64,000 bases of DNA from Terriglobia bacterium (GTDB taxonomy: Bacteria > Acidobacteriota > Terriglobia > Terriglobales > Acidobacteriaceae), in NCBI GenBank assembly GCA_020073665.1, contig JAIQEU010000006.1, forward strand, positions 186,001 to 250,000, written 5' to 3'. The notes under the pieces are model-generated. The model was not told where the DNA came from and made no database searches. It worked only from the letters and a program-made list of their open reading frames with translations. The position numbers and the translations under genes are program-made. Shown one piece after another: positions 25,900 to 35,709 of the stretch; within the stretch, counting starts at the first letter, position 1, and every line of letters begins with the position of its first letter.

Positions 25900-26886
25900 C
25901 TAGTTCGACGAGGTTTCGATGACCGCATCTGCCGGCATGCCGGGTTTCAGTTCGTGGTTTGGGTTCTCAACGTCGATCTTCACGCGGTACACCAGCGTGA
26001 CCCGCTCCTTGTGGGTCTCGACGCTCTTGGGAGTGAATTCAGCCTCCGACGAAATGAACGAAACCCGTCCTTTATAGGTCTTGCCGGGAAAAGTATCAGT
26101 CTGGACGGTGGCGGCCTGTCCCCACTTGACGCGGCCGAGATCGGTTTCAGCAATGTAGCCTCGTACCCAGAGGTGATCGACATCCGCGATGGTGCACACG
26201 GGCGTACCCGGGGCTACGACTTCACCTTTTTCTGCCTGGCGAACCAGCACCACTCCGTCGGTGGGCGCGTCCAGCTGCGTGTAATCGAGCTTCAGCCGGG
26301 AAACGCCCAGGCTCTGCTCGGCCAAATTGACGTTGGCGCGATTTACCTCGATCTGTTCCTTGCGCGTGCCTTCTGCGACCTGGTCGTACACCTGCTTGGC
26401 GTGCTCGTAGGTGGCTTGCGATCGCTGCAGGTTGGTACGGACGGTGTCGAGCGTCTCCGCCGAGACTTCATCCTTGTCGTGGAGCGCCTGGTTGCGCTGG
26501 AACTCGAGCTTGCGCAATTCCAGGTCGGCCTCGGCATTCTTCAGCGTCTCCTCCGCGGCCCTAATCTCCTGGGGGCGGCTGCCGGCCAGCGCCAGTTGCA
26601 GTTCAGCGGTGCGGGCGTGCACCTGGGCGGTATCCACTGCAATCTGGCGGCGGTAGTCGTCGCTATCAAGGCGCGCCAGCAAATCTCCAGTCTTGACGGA
26701 TTGCCCCTCTTGCACCGGCAAATCGACGATGCGTCCTTGCACTTTGAAGCTGACAATACTCTCGTGGGCTTCGATATTGCCTGAGATGTGCAGCGAGGTG
26801 TCGGGAACCTGCTGATTGCTGCGGAAGTAGAAGACCGCGGCCACCACCGCCGCCAGGACAATTGCGATCAGGATGATTTTCTTCAT
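25900..26886 (-). CDS. HlyD family membrane-fusion (periplasmic adaptor) protein
   Basis: 328 aa. An N-terminal membrane anchor (IILIAIVLAAVVAAVFYF) is followed by the biotinyl-lipoyl half motif VSFKVQGRIVDLPVQEGQSVKTGDLLARLD. A long alpha-helical hairpin rich in Glu, Gln and Arg covers residues about 70-190; then come LDAPTDGVVL and the beta-barrel domain. YhiI-like. It bridges the inner-membrane ABC pump and the outer-membrane channel encoded just upstream. Confidence 0.92.
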   Translation of the reverse strand: MKKIILIAIVLAAVVAAVFYFRSNQQVPDTSLHISGNIEAHESIVSFKVQGRIVDLPVQEGQSVKTGDLLARLDSDDYRRQIAVDTAQVHARTAELQLALAGSRPQEIRAAEETLKNAEADLELRKLEFQRNQALHDKDEVSAETLDTVRTNLQRSQATYEHAKQVYDQVAEGTRKEQIEVNRANVNLAEQSLGVSRLKLDYTQLDAPTDGVVLVRQAEKGEVVAPGTPVCTIADVDHLWVRGYIAETDLGRVKWGQAATVQTDTFPGKTYKGRVSFISSEAEFTPKSVETHKERVTLVYRVKIDVENPNHELKPGMPADAVIETSSN

Positions 26887-26943
26887 CGACCTTTCTCCAT
26901 GCTGGCGGCGATCAAGACACGTGGAATCTCGCCGCCTGCTGCC

Positions 26944-28290
26944 TCAGTGAATTCCTAGGAAGCTTTCATAACTTTTCTCCGTATCACCCAGAGCGCGAGC
27001 CAGGGCAACCTTGGCGTCGGCGTGCAGGGTGAGAGCGGTGATCAGGTTTTGCTGTGCGCGCTCCACCGAATCTTGAGCACTGATCACCTCAATATTGTTC
27101 GTGACCCCGTGCTGGAAGCGATCGCGGGACAGCTCGAGCTCGCGCTGGGCCAGTTCCAGTCCACTCTTGGCCACGCCTACCTGATCGGCCGCCGACTCCA
27201 GGTTGAGCAACGCTTGGCCGACATCCTGTTCGATTCCCAGGCGTAGGTCGGACATCTGGCGCTCAATGCGTTCGATGCGGCTCTTGATTTCCTGCGCTTC
27301 TCCCTGGCGGTCGCGGTCGAACACGTTCAACGTAAGATTGGCCTGCAGGGCGCCGGTCCCGGTAATGTCCGGGAGCGACCTGCCGGTACCGCCGTAATTG
27401 CCGCTCACTCCAATGCGGGGAAGGTAACGGGCCTGGCTGGCCTTCAACTGTTCCGACAGTGCCGCGCGTTGTCTGGCCAGAGACTGGTAGTCGGAGCGGG
27501 CTTCAAGAGCGGTGCGGATCGCACTCTCGCGATCCAGTGGAGCCAGTGGCTGGAAGTCAAGCGGTTCGGCCAGTTCCAGCGGCGTGCCGGGGTGCATTCC
27601 GATATTGCGCTCCAGAGCGAGAAGCGCAATCTTGGCAGCGTTTTGGTTGGCCAGCAGGCTTTGTCGGTCGTTGGCCAGCTGTACTTGGGCGCGCAGCACG
27701 TCCACCCCGGTAGCCGTGCCTTGATCGTGCTGGTCGCTGGCCAGTTTATAAAGCGCGTCTGAAACCGTCACCCGCGACGCGGCCGCATCGGCCAGGGCAA
27801 GGTTGGCTTGTGCATTCAGGTACAGCCCCGCCACGGCGCGGACGATCTGGTCGCGGACGTCGTGGTAATCGCTGCGAGTTGACTGTTCTTGTTGCTCGCT
27901 GGCTTTCCAGTTGTGGTAGGACTGTAAGTCGAGGATGGTCTGGTCGGCGTAGAAACGAAAATCATACGTTCCAAAAGGGCCGACGACTTCCGGTGCTAAA
28001 GGTATGCTGATGCCCTGGGTCTTGAGATTCCGGTTCTGATACGTAAGCGGTGTCTCGATGTGCGCGTGCGGAAGCAGGTTGGCGAAACGGCGTTGCCGGG
28101 TGCCTTCCGCCTCCTCGATCCTGGTCTGCGACACCAGTCCGCTCAGGTTGGCCTGCAGGCCGCGCTGGATGGCGTCCTTCAGTGTCAAGTGATAGGGCGC
28201 CTCGGTCTGGGCGAGCGCGGGGGTGGCGAACACAGCAAGCCACAAGATCAACCCTCGGCGCATTGCGCGCATTTCGAACCATCGGCACAT
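26944..28290 (-). CDS. TolC/OprM-like outer membrane efflux protein
   Basis: 448 aa from ATG 28290, which has GAGGAG eight bases upstream. Signal peptide MRRGLILWLAVFATPALAQ within the first 28 residues. Two OEP repeats are visible, each with long helices (LTLKDAIQRGLQANL..., then LDFQPLAPLDRESAIRTALEARSDY) and the second beta-hairpin region GVSGNYGG. It is the trimeric exit duct of the tripartite exporter. Located 13 bp after the TetR stop and 57 bp before HlyD. Confidence 0.9.
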   Translation of the reverse strand: MCRWFEMRAMRRGLILWLAVFATPALAQTEAPYHLTLKDAIQRGLQANLSGLVSQTRIEEAEGTRQRRFANLLPHAHIETPLTYQNRNLKTQGISIPLAPEVVGPFGTYDFRFYADQTILDLQSYHNWKASEQQEQSTRSDYHDVRDQIVRAVAGLYLNAQANLALADAAASRVTVSDALYKLASDQHDQGTATGVDVLRAQVQLANDRQSLLANQNAAKIALLALERNIGMHPGTPLELAEPLDFQPLAPLDRESAIRTALEARSDYQSLARQRAALSEQLKASQARYLPRIGVSGNYGGTGRSLPDITGTGALQANLTLNVFDRDRQGEAQEIKSRIERIERQMSDLRLGIEQDVGQALLNLESAADQVGVAKSGLELAQRELELSRDRFQHGVTNNIEVISAQDSVERAQQNLITALTLHADAKVALARALGDTEKSYESFLGIH

Positions 28291-28303
28291 GGCTTCCACT
28301 CCT

Positions 28304-28975
28304 CTACGCTGTCGTTCCCGCCTGGTGGCGGCCTTTCCCGGGGCACTTTGCCGGGGACGATCCGGCCCCGATGCCGGACCACAAGACTTTAAACGTGGTG
28401 TCAAGCCAATCTGGCAGCGGGCTGGCGGGATGCACCGACCACATCATCAGGGTTCCGAAAAAGGATCGTTGAAAGGTTGCAGCCAGTTCCAGGGCAGAGA
28501 GATCGCGGCGCAACTCCCCCCGTGACTGCCCTAGTTCCATTAATTCCGCCAGCTTCCGGCGGGCCCCCTCCATGTAGCGTTGCATCAGCATGCGCACAGT
28601 CTGGTTCGAAAGGTTGGCAATCAACATGTTTCGAAACATGGCCTGGCTACGCCCGAGCTCTTCCGCCAGAGCTTGGGTCAGTTCATACAAGACCTGCTGC
28701 ACCGGCTTTCCGCTTGCAGGTGCCGCGTCTACAAAACGCACCATCTTGGCAACCTGCATTTCCCCCAGATGGGCCAGGATGTGCTCCTTGCTGGGAAAGT
28801 AGTTGAAGAAGGTGCCCTTGCCCACGTCGGCAGCTTCCGTGATGTCCTCCACCGTGGTGGCGACAAAACCGTGTTCCGAGAACAAGCGAAGAGCGGCGCG
28901 GAACAGCTTCTCCCGAGTTTCCGCGCTGCGACGTTCGCGCCTTCCCACTCGCGGCAATAAGGTTTTCCTGGGCAT
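28304..28975 (-). CDS. TetR/AcrR family transcriptional regulator
   Basis: 223 aa from ATG 28975 with TAGGA just upstream; a TTG at 28987 would add four residues. The DNA-binding domain is clear: REKLFRAALRLFSEHGFVATTVEDITEAADVGKGTFFNYFPSKEHI at about 22-67 (quoted here as landmarks RLFSEHGF, TTVEDI, GKGTFFNYF). The variable C-terminal domain would sense the effector. It is the first gene of the exporter operon and lies directly downstream of two palindromes, so it most likely represses its own operon. Confidence 0.92.
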   Translation of the reverse strand: MPRKTLLPRVGRRERRSAETREKLFRAALRLFSEHGFVATTVEDITEAADVGKGTFFNYFPSKEHILAHLGEMQVAKMVRFVDAAPASGKPVQQVLYELTQALAEELGRSQAMFRNMLIANLSNQTVRMLMQRYMEGARRKLAELMELGQSRGELRRDLSALELAATFQRSFFGTLMMWSVHPASPLPDWLDTTFKVLWSGIGAGSSPAKCPGKGRHQAGTTA

Positions 28976-28990
28976 GCGTCCTACCAAACA

Positions 28991-29021
28991 TGAATTATAT
29001 TCATAGTTGACTAATAGTCAA
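28991..29021. promoter_or_regulatory. Double palindromic operator upstream of the TetR exporter operon
   Basis: TGAATTATATTCA (28991-29003) is a 13-bp dyad and TTGACTAATAGTCAA (29007-29021) a perfect 15-bp dyad, four bases apart, starting 16 bp before the TetR ATG. The second has the TGACTnnTAGTCA form common in TetR-family operators. The AT-rich stretch also stands out in a GC-rich region and may contain the promoter. Confidence 0.75.
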
Positions 29022-29121
29022 GTATGAAATCTACGATGCTGGGCCCATGCGAACCTCGCACCCGGTCGGCGCTACTCGATGAATCGAAACTCCGGTCCGA
29101 ACCGTCTAATGGGCTTAGCCG

Positions 29122-29127
29122 TATAAT
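29122..29127 (+). promoter_or_regulatory. Perfect TATAAT -10 box before the ABC exporter gene
   Basis: TATAAT lies 14 bp before the ATG at 29142, so the transcript would have a very short leader or none. No good -35 box is seen 16-18 bp upstream, and no ribosome binding site fits between. Confidence 0.4.
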
Positions 29128-29141
29128 CGGCACTCATTGCT

Positions 29142-30905
29142 ATGAATCTCCTGCTTGACTACGCCAAGCACTATTGGAAGCTGGTGGTGGTGGCCCTGCT
29201 GCTGGCCGCTACCAATCAGATTTTCTCGCTGCTCGATCCCCTGATCTTCCGTTACGTCATTGACGGGTACGCCACCAAACACAATCAATACACGCAAATG
29301 CAGTTCGTGCGCGGGGCAGGACTGTTGCTGCTGGCGGCGGTTGGGGTCGCCTTCATTTCGCGCGTGGCCAAGAACTTCCAGGACTACTTCGTCAACGTCA
29401 TCGTGCAACGGTTGGGTGCCCAAATGTATTCCGACGGCATTCGGCATTCACTCGACCTGCCTTACCAGGTCTTCGAAGACCAGCGCAGCGGGGAAACGCT
29501 GGGCAAGCTGCAGAAGGTGAGACTTGACGTGGAGCGCTTCATCACTGCGGCAATCAACATCCTGTTCACATCGATCGTCGGCATTGTGTTCGTGATGGTC
29601 TACGCCTTCCGCGTGCACTGGGTCATCGTGCCGGCTTTCTTGGTCGCAGTACCACTGTTGGGATTCATCAGTTCGACCTTGAGCAAGCGCATCAAGAAAA
29701 TCCAGAAGACCATCGTGGCCGAAACCACCGCCCTGGCCGGTTCCACCACCGAATCCCTGCGTAACATTGAGCTCGTCAAGAGCCTGGGGTTGGCCGGGCA
29801 GGAGGTACACCGCCTAAACAGCATCACCGGCAAGATCTTGAAGCTGGAATTGAAGAAAGTGAAATACCTGCGCAGCCTGAGCTTCATCCAGGGAACATCG
29901 GTGAACGCGCTGCGCACCAGCATCCTGTTCCTGATGCTTTACCTGATCTTCCGCCAGCAGATCACCATCGGCCAGTTCTTTTCCCTGATGTTGTATTCGT
30001 TCTACATCTTCACGCCATTGCAGGAACTGGGGAACGTCATCGGCATCTATCGTGAGACCGAGGTCTCGCTGCAGAACTTCCAGGACATCCTCGACACTCC
30101 GCGTGACCCCAAGCCGGTGGATCCGGCAGCGGTCGACGAGTTGATGACCCTGCAGTTCGATCAAGTCAGCTTCCAGCATCAAAGCGCCAGCGCGCCTGCC
30201 CTGAACGAGATCACGTTCAGCGCCGCGCGCGGCGACACCATTGCATTTGTCGGACCTTCCGGGGCAGGAAAGACGACCCTGGTCAAACTGCTGGTTGGCC
30301 TGTACCCGCCAAAGTCGGGCGAGATTCTCTACAACGGTATTCCTTCCCAGCGTGTCGACCTCGACGAACTGCGGGAGAAGATCGGCTTTGTCACCCAGGA
30401 CACACAGTTGTTTTCCGGCTCCATCCGCGAGAACCTGCTGTTTGTGAATCCCAAGGCCACCGACGACGAGTGCATGGAGGTGCTGCAGCAGGCGGCGGCG
30501 GATACTTTGCTGGCCCGCGCCGATCGCGGGCTCGACACCGTCATTGGGGAAGGCGGAGTTAAGGTATCCGGCGGCGAAAAGCAGCGGCTATCGATTGCGC
30601 GGGCCTTGCTGCGCCGGCCACAGCTGCTGGTGTTTGACGAAGCTACTTCGTCGCTCGATTCGCTCACCGAAGAAGAAGTGAGCCGGACCATCCGCGAGGT
30701 GGCCGTGAATCGCGAGGCCGTCACCATTGTGATTGCCCATCGCCTCTCCACCGTGATGCACGCCGACCGCATCTACGTGTTGGAACGCGGCCGCATTGTG
30801 GAGTCGGGCGACCATGGCCAGTTGCTGGAGAACAAGGGCCTGTATTACGCCATGTGGCGCCAGCAGGTGGGAGAACGCGAACCAGAGGCGGTGCGCTACA
30901 GTTAG
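29142..30905 (+). CDS. ABC exporter, fused membrane and ATPase domains (MsbA/multidrug type)
   Basis: 587 aa half-transporter that works as a dimer. Residues 1-310 contain six membrane helices with the coupling helix region; 330-570 form the ATPase: Walker A GPSGAGKTTLVKLL, Q-loop VTQDTQLFSG, signature VSGGEKQRLSIARAL, Walker B LLVFDEATSSLD and the switch His in IVIAHRLSTV. All catalytic residues are intact. Lipid, peptide or drug export cannot be separated by sequence. It stands alone, convergent with the VPS10-like gene. Confidence 0.9.
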   Translation: MNLLLDYAKHYWKLVVVALLLAATNQIFSLLDPLIFRYVIDGYATKHNQYTQMQFVRGAGLLLLAAVGVAFISRVAKNFQDYFVNVIVQRLGAQMYSDGIRHSLDLPYQVFEDQRSGETLGKLQKVRLDVERFITAAINILFTSIVGIVFVMVYAFRVHWVIVPAFLVAVPLLGFISSTLSKRIKKIQKTIVAETTALAGSTTESLRNIELVKSLGLAGQEVHRLNSITGKILKLELKKVKYLRSLSFIQGTSVNALRTSILFLMLYLIFRQQITIGQFFSLMLYSFYIFTPLQELGNVIGIYRETEVSLQNFQDILDTPRDPKPVDPAAVDELMTLQFDQVSFQHQSASAPALNEITFSAARGDTIAFVGPSGAGKTTLVKLLVGLYPPKSGEILYNGIPSQRVDLDELREKIGFVTQDTQLFSGSIRENLLFVNPKATDDECMEVLQQAAADTLLARADRGLDTVIGEGGVKVSGGEKQRLSIARALLRRPQLLVFDEATSSLDSLTEEEVSRTIREVAVNREAVTIVIAHRLSTVMHADRIYVLERGRIVESGDHGQLLENKGLYYAMWRQQVGEREPEAVRYS

Positions 30906-30957
30906 ACCGTCGTGGGTCCTTGGTCAGGCCAACGACGAAACGACCAACCACGAAATA

Positions 30958-33900
30958 TCAGTCCCTGTCCACCCCGCCCTCACCCATCTGCGGAGCGGCC
31001 TCGATACGAAGCTCGGGCTGCCCTGTCCCTTTGAGTTGATGGTTGAATTGCGGAACATCCGTCGTCTTGAGTTCATTCCAACGTTTCATGACGGCTGCGG
31101 AGTCTGCTTCGATAGCCGCTGCTCCGTTGATCTGGGCGATCGTCGGGATGCCGTCGGATTGCGCCAGATGTCCATAGATCGTGCCGGCCTGGCTGTTTAC
31201 TCGGCTAAGGGTTGCTTCGGCGGAGTCAGATGCTCCAAGCACCGCGGCAAGTTTCTTCTGCAAAGCAGCGATTCCATCGGTTACGCCGCTACCCGCCTGG
31301 CCTGAGAGCTTCTGTAGTTGGTCGCGGAGCGAACGGGCCTGCATAACCGCCTCTGAACTCTCACTGATCACAGAGGCGAGGTGAGTTTCCAACTGGAATT
31401 TCTGTTCGAGCCCATTTGGCGGCGTTTTCACGCGGGGATCCATTTTTACCGTGATCGGCGCGCTCGAACTATGGTCGCCCACAGTGAGCCGCACGGTATA
31501 TTGCCCAGGTAGCGCACTCGGGCCGAGCGGTGTTCGCGGAGTGTCGTTGGGAGTGGCAGAAATCGGGAAGTCGTGTTGCGTGGAAACCGGTGGAGCGTAG
31601 TGCACATCCCACACCCAGCGATGCATTCCCGCGCCCGTGCGAAGACTCTTCGGCATGCGAATCCAGTACAAGGGAATCAGTTGCTTTTCCATCTCAGCCT
31701 GTGTCATTTCCGGTGGGTCAGTGCTGGCGTAGCGGCGCACTGGATTGCCCCGGGAGTCCAGGATTTCAAGCGTCACAGCACCCGTTGCAGGCCTCGGCAG
31801 AAAATAATCGATGATGGCGCCATCCGGAGGGTTCTGCCCAGCAGGCTCGTCGGGCGGGATGGGAGTGTCAGTGTTGGTATTGCGCGGCACGCGGTACGCC
31901 GGCGCAGGCTTAAAGAGGTAGGCATCGGAACTTGCTACCGCCTCCGTCAGCTGCCGCAGCGGGGCGATGTCGTCGAGAATCCAGAACGAGCGTCCATGCG
32001 TGGCGACGATCAGGTCATCGCCTTGAATCAACAGGTCGCGCATCGAAGTATGTGGCAGGTTGAGCTGCAGCGACTGCCAATGATCCCCATCATCGAACGA
32101 AACCCACACTCCGGTTTCGGTGCCGGCAAACAGCAGGCCCTTGCGCACCGGATCTTCGCGGACCGTGTCCACCGGGGAGTCATCCGGCAGGCCTGTGACG
32201 ATGGATTGCCATGTCTTGCCGCCATCGCGCGTGCGATAGATGTAAGGCCGGAGGTCAGCGATGCGGAACCGGCTTACCGAGGCGTAGGCGGTCTGCTCGT
32301 CGAAATGTGAGGCGCTGATTTGCGTCACCTTGCTCCACGGAGTCAGCTCCGGGGGAGTAATGTTCGTCCAGTTCTTGCCGCCATCTCGCGTCGCCCAAAT
32401 CAGTCCGTCGTCGGTCCCCGCCCACAGGCTATTCACGTTCTTGAAAGACGGGGCCAGTGCATAGATGACGCCGCGCTGTTTCTCGGCACCTTTGGAAACC
32501 AGTTTTCCAACGCTGGCCGGAGCTCCGGGATCCGGACGCGTGAGGTCCGGGCTGATCGTCTCCCATGAATGCCCGCCGTCCATGGTCTTGAAGAGCACGT
32601 TCGTCGAGTAATAGAGCAGGTGCGGATCAACCGGTGAGAACATGAGCGGTTCCGTGCGATCGGTGCGGTACTGGCCATTCTGCACAGGAATCGGAGTTAC
32701 GATCTGCGTCTGGCCTGTGGACCAGTGGAACTTGGAAACTTCACTCCTGCCGGCGCCGTAGACTACGTCGGGATCAAGCGGGTCGGGCGCGACATATCCG
32801 TACTCGATCGTGCCCACCGGGTGCCAGTCGCGAAAATTGATGGAGCCATCGTTGCCGCGGCTCAAGATGCACACCGAACCGCTCTCCTGTTGTCCGGCGC
32901 ACACCCGGTAAGGGAAGGTGTTGGTGGCTGAGACGTGATACAGCTGTGCGGTGGGCTGGTTGTACCACGAACTCCACGTCTGGCCGCCGTTGACCGTCAC
33001 AATGGCCCCTTGGTCGGCGACCAGCAGGATGATGTTGGGATCGTTGGGATTGATCCACAGGTTCTGGTAGTCGTCGCCGCCGGGGGCGCCGCGAAAGCTC
33101 ATCCAGGTCTTGCCGCCATCGTTGGAGCGCACGGTTACGATGCTTGCGCAATACACAACGTCGGGGTTCTTGGGATCCACCCTGGGCACCGACAGGTCGC
33201 CGCCACCAATTTTCATCGCGGCACGCGGGTCGGTGGTCACGCGGTACCAGTTCTCACCGGCGTCGTCGGAGCGGAACACGCCGAGGCCCGCGTCCGTGCC
33301 ATAACCTCCCGGATGATCCGTCGAGAGCGTGATGTACAACCGGCTGGGCTGGCTTGGGGAGATGGCCAGGTTGACTTGCGCAATGTCTTTGGGCAGTCCG
33401 TTGGTCAGCGGATGCCAGGTGCTTCCACCGTCCGTGGACTTGAAAAGGCCTCCACCGGTCCCGTTGAACAGGTTGTTGTCCTCCCACGGACCTTCACGTG
33501 CCTCCCACAGTGAAGCGTAGAGCACCTCTGGGTTCGAGGGATCCATCTCAATGTCGAAGCCACCGGTGTTTTCGTCTTTCGTGAGCACCTTTTCCCAGGT
33601 TTGACCACCGTCATTGGAGCGGTAGATGCCGCGCTCCGGGCTGGGACCGTAGGGATTGCCCAGCACGGCGGCGAACAGCCGGTTGGGGTCGCGCGGGTCG
33701 ACCACCAGCGCCGGGATTTGCTGGCCGTCACGCAGGCCGAGGTGAGTCCAGGTCTTGCCAGCGTCGGTGGAGCGGTAAATGCCGTTGCCGACGGAAAGGT
33801 CCGGGCGGTGCAAGCCTTCGCCACTCGCCACGTAGACGATATTGGGGTCAGAGGGAGCGACCGCAATGGCGCCGATGGATTGCGTGGGCTGCGAGTCGAA

Positions 33901-34158
33901 GATCGGATTCCAGGTCCGGCCATAATCGGTCGACTTCCACACTCCGCCATTGACCGCACCGATGTAAAAGACATTCGGCTGTCTGGGTACACCGGCCACG
34001 GCGCGCGTCCTGCCACCGCGGAATGGCCCAATCATGCGCCAGTGCATTTCCTGGTACAACGTTTCGGGATATCGCGCCGTTTCACCGGCAAGCGCAGCAC
34101 AGAAAGTAAGAATGCAGACCAACCCGACGGCCAGTTGGCGAAGGGGGAGTGGGATCAC
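30958..34158 (-). CDS. Secreted VPS10/sortilin-like beta-propeller protein ('glycosyl hydrolase' family of acidobacteria)
   Basis: 1066 aa. Signal peptide to about residue 25 (LVCILTFCAALAG). Then many BNR/Asp-box-type repeats of the form S.DGG.TW (STDYGRTWNPI, STDAGKTWTHLG, SNDGGQTWEKV, SDDAGENWYRV, TRDGGKNWTNI, SFDDGDHWQSL), which build one or two large propellers up to about residue 720. The C-terminal 300 residues contain a beta-sandwich and a helical region (LETHLASVISESSEAVMQARSLRDQL). Proteins of this form are commonly labelled glycosyl hydrolase or VPS10-domain proteins, but no catalytic residues are established. Probably outer-surface binding or scaffold. Confidence 0.8.
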   Translation of the reverse strand: MIPLPLRQLAVGLVCILTFCAALAGETARYPETLYQEMHWRMIGPFRGGRTRAVAGVPRQPNVFYIGAVNGGVWKSTDYGRTWNPIFDSQPTQSIGAIAVAPSDPNIVYVASGEGLHRPDLSVGNGIYRSTDAGKTWTHLGLRDGQQIPALVVDPRDPNRLFAAVLGNPYGPSPERGIYRSNDGGQTWEKVLTKDENTGGFDIEMDPSNPEVLYASLWEAREGPWEDNNLFNGTGGGLFKSTDGGSTWHPLTNGLPKDIAQVNLAISPSQPSRLYITLSTDHPGGYGTDAGLGVFRSDDAGENWYRVTTDPRAAMKIGGGDLSVPRVDPKNPDVVYCASIVTVRSNDGGKTWMSFRGAPGGDDYQNLWINPNDPNIILLVADQGAIVTVNGGQTWSSWYNQPTAQLYHVSATNTFPYRVCAGQQESGSVCILSRGNDGSINFRDWHPVGTIEYGYVAPDPLDPDVVYGAGRSEVSKFHWSTGQTQIVTPIPVQNGQYRTDRTEPLMFSPVDPHLLYYSTNVLFKTMDGGHSWETISPDLTRPDPGAPASVGKLVSKGAEKQRGVIYALAPSFKNVNSLWAGTDDGLIWATRDGGKNWTNITPPELTPWSKVTQISASHFDEQTAYASVSRFRIADLRPYIYRTRDGGKTWQSIVTGLPDDSPVDTVREDPVRKGLLFAGTETGVWVSFDDGDHWQSLQLNLPHTSMRDLLIQGDDLIVATHGRSFWILDDIAPLRQLTEAVASSDAYLFKPAPAYRVPRNTNTDTPIPPDEPAGQNPPDGAIIDYFLPRPATGAVTLEILDSRGNPVRRYASTDPPEMTQAEMEKQLIPLYWIRMPKSLRTGAGMHRWVWDVHYAPPVSTQHDFPISATPNDTPRTPLGPSALPGQYTVRLTVGDHSSSAPITVKMDPRVKTPPNGLEQKFQLETHLASVISESSEAVMQARSLRDQLQKLSGQAGSGVTDGIAALQKKLAAVLGASDSAEATLSRVNSQAGTIYGHLAQSDGIPTIAQINGAAAIEADSAAVMKRWNELKTTDVPQFNHQLKGTGQPELRIEAAPQMGEGGVDRD

Positions 34159-34284
34159 GCAGTGCCTCCGTAGAATTGCTCAGCGGCCCAGCATAAATCA
34201 AAGCCGTCCGGATGGGAGGGAAATTGTGAGCCGAGCGCGAGCGACGGGTGTCACGTAGCTAACAGTTTGCTCAGAAGCCCCCTC

Positions 34285-35709
34285 ATGATAGATTTCCCCG
34301 GCCCACACTGGCACATGCCACCATCCAACCCCATGAATGCGAATTCGACTGCCGGTGTACCCGCGCTGGCGCGCCAGGTCGGCTTGTTCGACGCCACCAT
34401 GGTAGTCATGGGCGGAATAGTCGGCGCCGGAATTTTCATTAATCCTTACGTAGTCGCGCGCCAGGTTCACACTCCGGTGCTCATTCTTGCGACGTGGATT
34501 GCGGGTGGACTGCTGGCCATGGTGGGTGCCTTCATCTATGCTGAACTGGCCGACCGCATGCCCAACGTGGGCGGCCAGTATTCGTATCTGCGCGAAGCCT
34601 ATCACCCGGCTTTGGGTTTCCTGTATGGGTGGGTGCTGCTGCTGGTGGTGCAGACCGGTGGCATGGCTGCGGTGACCATTACCTTTGCCCGATATTTTCT
34701 CGAACTGACCGGATTGAAGTTCTCCGATCGACTGGTCGCCGTCGTCGCCCTGGCGCTGCTCACCGTCATCAACTGCTTGGGAGTGAAGCTGGGCAGCCGC
34801 GTCCAAAGCGGCCTGATGTTGCTGAAGATCGCTGCCATCGCTGGCCTGATCGTCGCCGGCCTTTGGCTCATACCCGCGCCCCATTCGGTGGTGCGGCCGG
34901 TGCTGGACCAACCGGTTTCCCTGGGATTGCTGGCTTCGCTGGGAACGGCCATGGTGCCCGTGCTTTTTGCCTATGGAGGATGGCAGACGGCAAACTTCAT
35001 TGCTGGCGAAATCAAACAACCTCGGCGCAACCTGCCACGTGCCCTGCTGATGGGTGTGGCCGGGGTAATCGCGCTATATGTGGCCGTGAATCTGGTTTGT
35101 GTGCGTGCCCTGGGACCAGCGGCCTTGGCCAACACCACGGTACCCGCAACCGCCGTCATGCGTCTTGCCCTGGGCGATCGCGGCGCTACCCTGATCGCGC
35201 TGGGGATAGCGATCTCGACGCTGGGATTTCTCAGCCAGTCGATCCTCACGGCACCACGAGTCTATTTCGCTATGGCTGAAGACGGAGTATTTTTCCGCGG
35301 CGTTGCTTCGGTGAATGCCCGAACTCATGTTCCCGCGGTGGCGATTATCCTGCAGAGCGTATGGGCGGCGGTGGTGGCCCTTTCCGGACGTTACGAACAA
35401 ATCTTGAACTACGTAGTCTCTATGGATTTTCTCTTTGTCGGGCTAACCGCCACCTGCATCTTCGTCTTTCGCCACCGCGAACGACAAGGATCGACTGCGG
35501 CGGCCGGTGATCCGGGTGAAATTGGGTACCGTGTCCCCGGACACCCGTTTACCACCGGCGCATTCGTGCTTGCCTGCTGGCTGGTAGTAGCGACTACCAT
35601 CTATCGGTATCCGGCAAACAGCCTGCTCGGCATGCTGATCCTAGTACTGGGATTGCCCGTGTATGCTCTCTGGAGCCGGCGACAGAAAGCAGGAACTGAC
35701 CAGGCATGA
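34285..35709 (+). CDS. Amino acid permease (APC superfamily)
   Basis: 474 aa from ATG 34285; ATGs at 34315 and 34333 and a TTG at 34267 are alternatives and none has a convincing ribosome binding site. Twelve membrane segments. The first helix carries the APC unwound motif MGGIVGAGIFINP, and GGQYSYLREAYHPALGFLYGW and APRVYFAMAEDGVFF are typical of the LAT/APA branch. It takes up or exchanges amino acids. ATGA overlap with the aminotransferase gene suggests import followed by transamination of the same substrate. Confidence 0.85.
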   Translation: MIDFPGPHWHMPPSNPMNANSTAGVPALARQVGLFDATMVVMGGIVGAGIFINPYVVARQVHTPVLILATWIAGGLLAMVGAFIYAELADRMPNVGGQYSYLREAYHPALGFLYGWVLLLVVQTGGMAAVTITFARYFLELTGLKFSDRLVAVVALALLTVINCLGVKLGSRVQSGLMLLKIAAIAGLIVAGLWLIPAPHSVVRPVLDQPVSLGLLASLGTAMVPVLFAYGGWQTANFIAGEIKQPRRNLPRALLMGVAGVIALYVAVNLVCVRALGPAALANTTVPATAVMRLALGDRGATLIALGIAISTLGFLSQSILTAPRVYFAMAEDGVFFRGVASVNARTHVPAVAIILQSVWAAVVALSGRYEQILNYVVSMDFLFVGLTATCIFVFRHRERQGSTAAAGDPGEIGYRVPGHPFTTGAFVLACWLVVATTIYRYPANSLLGMLILVLGLPVYALWSRRQKAGTDQA

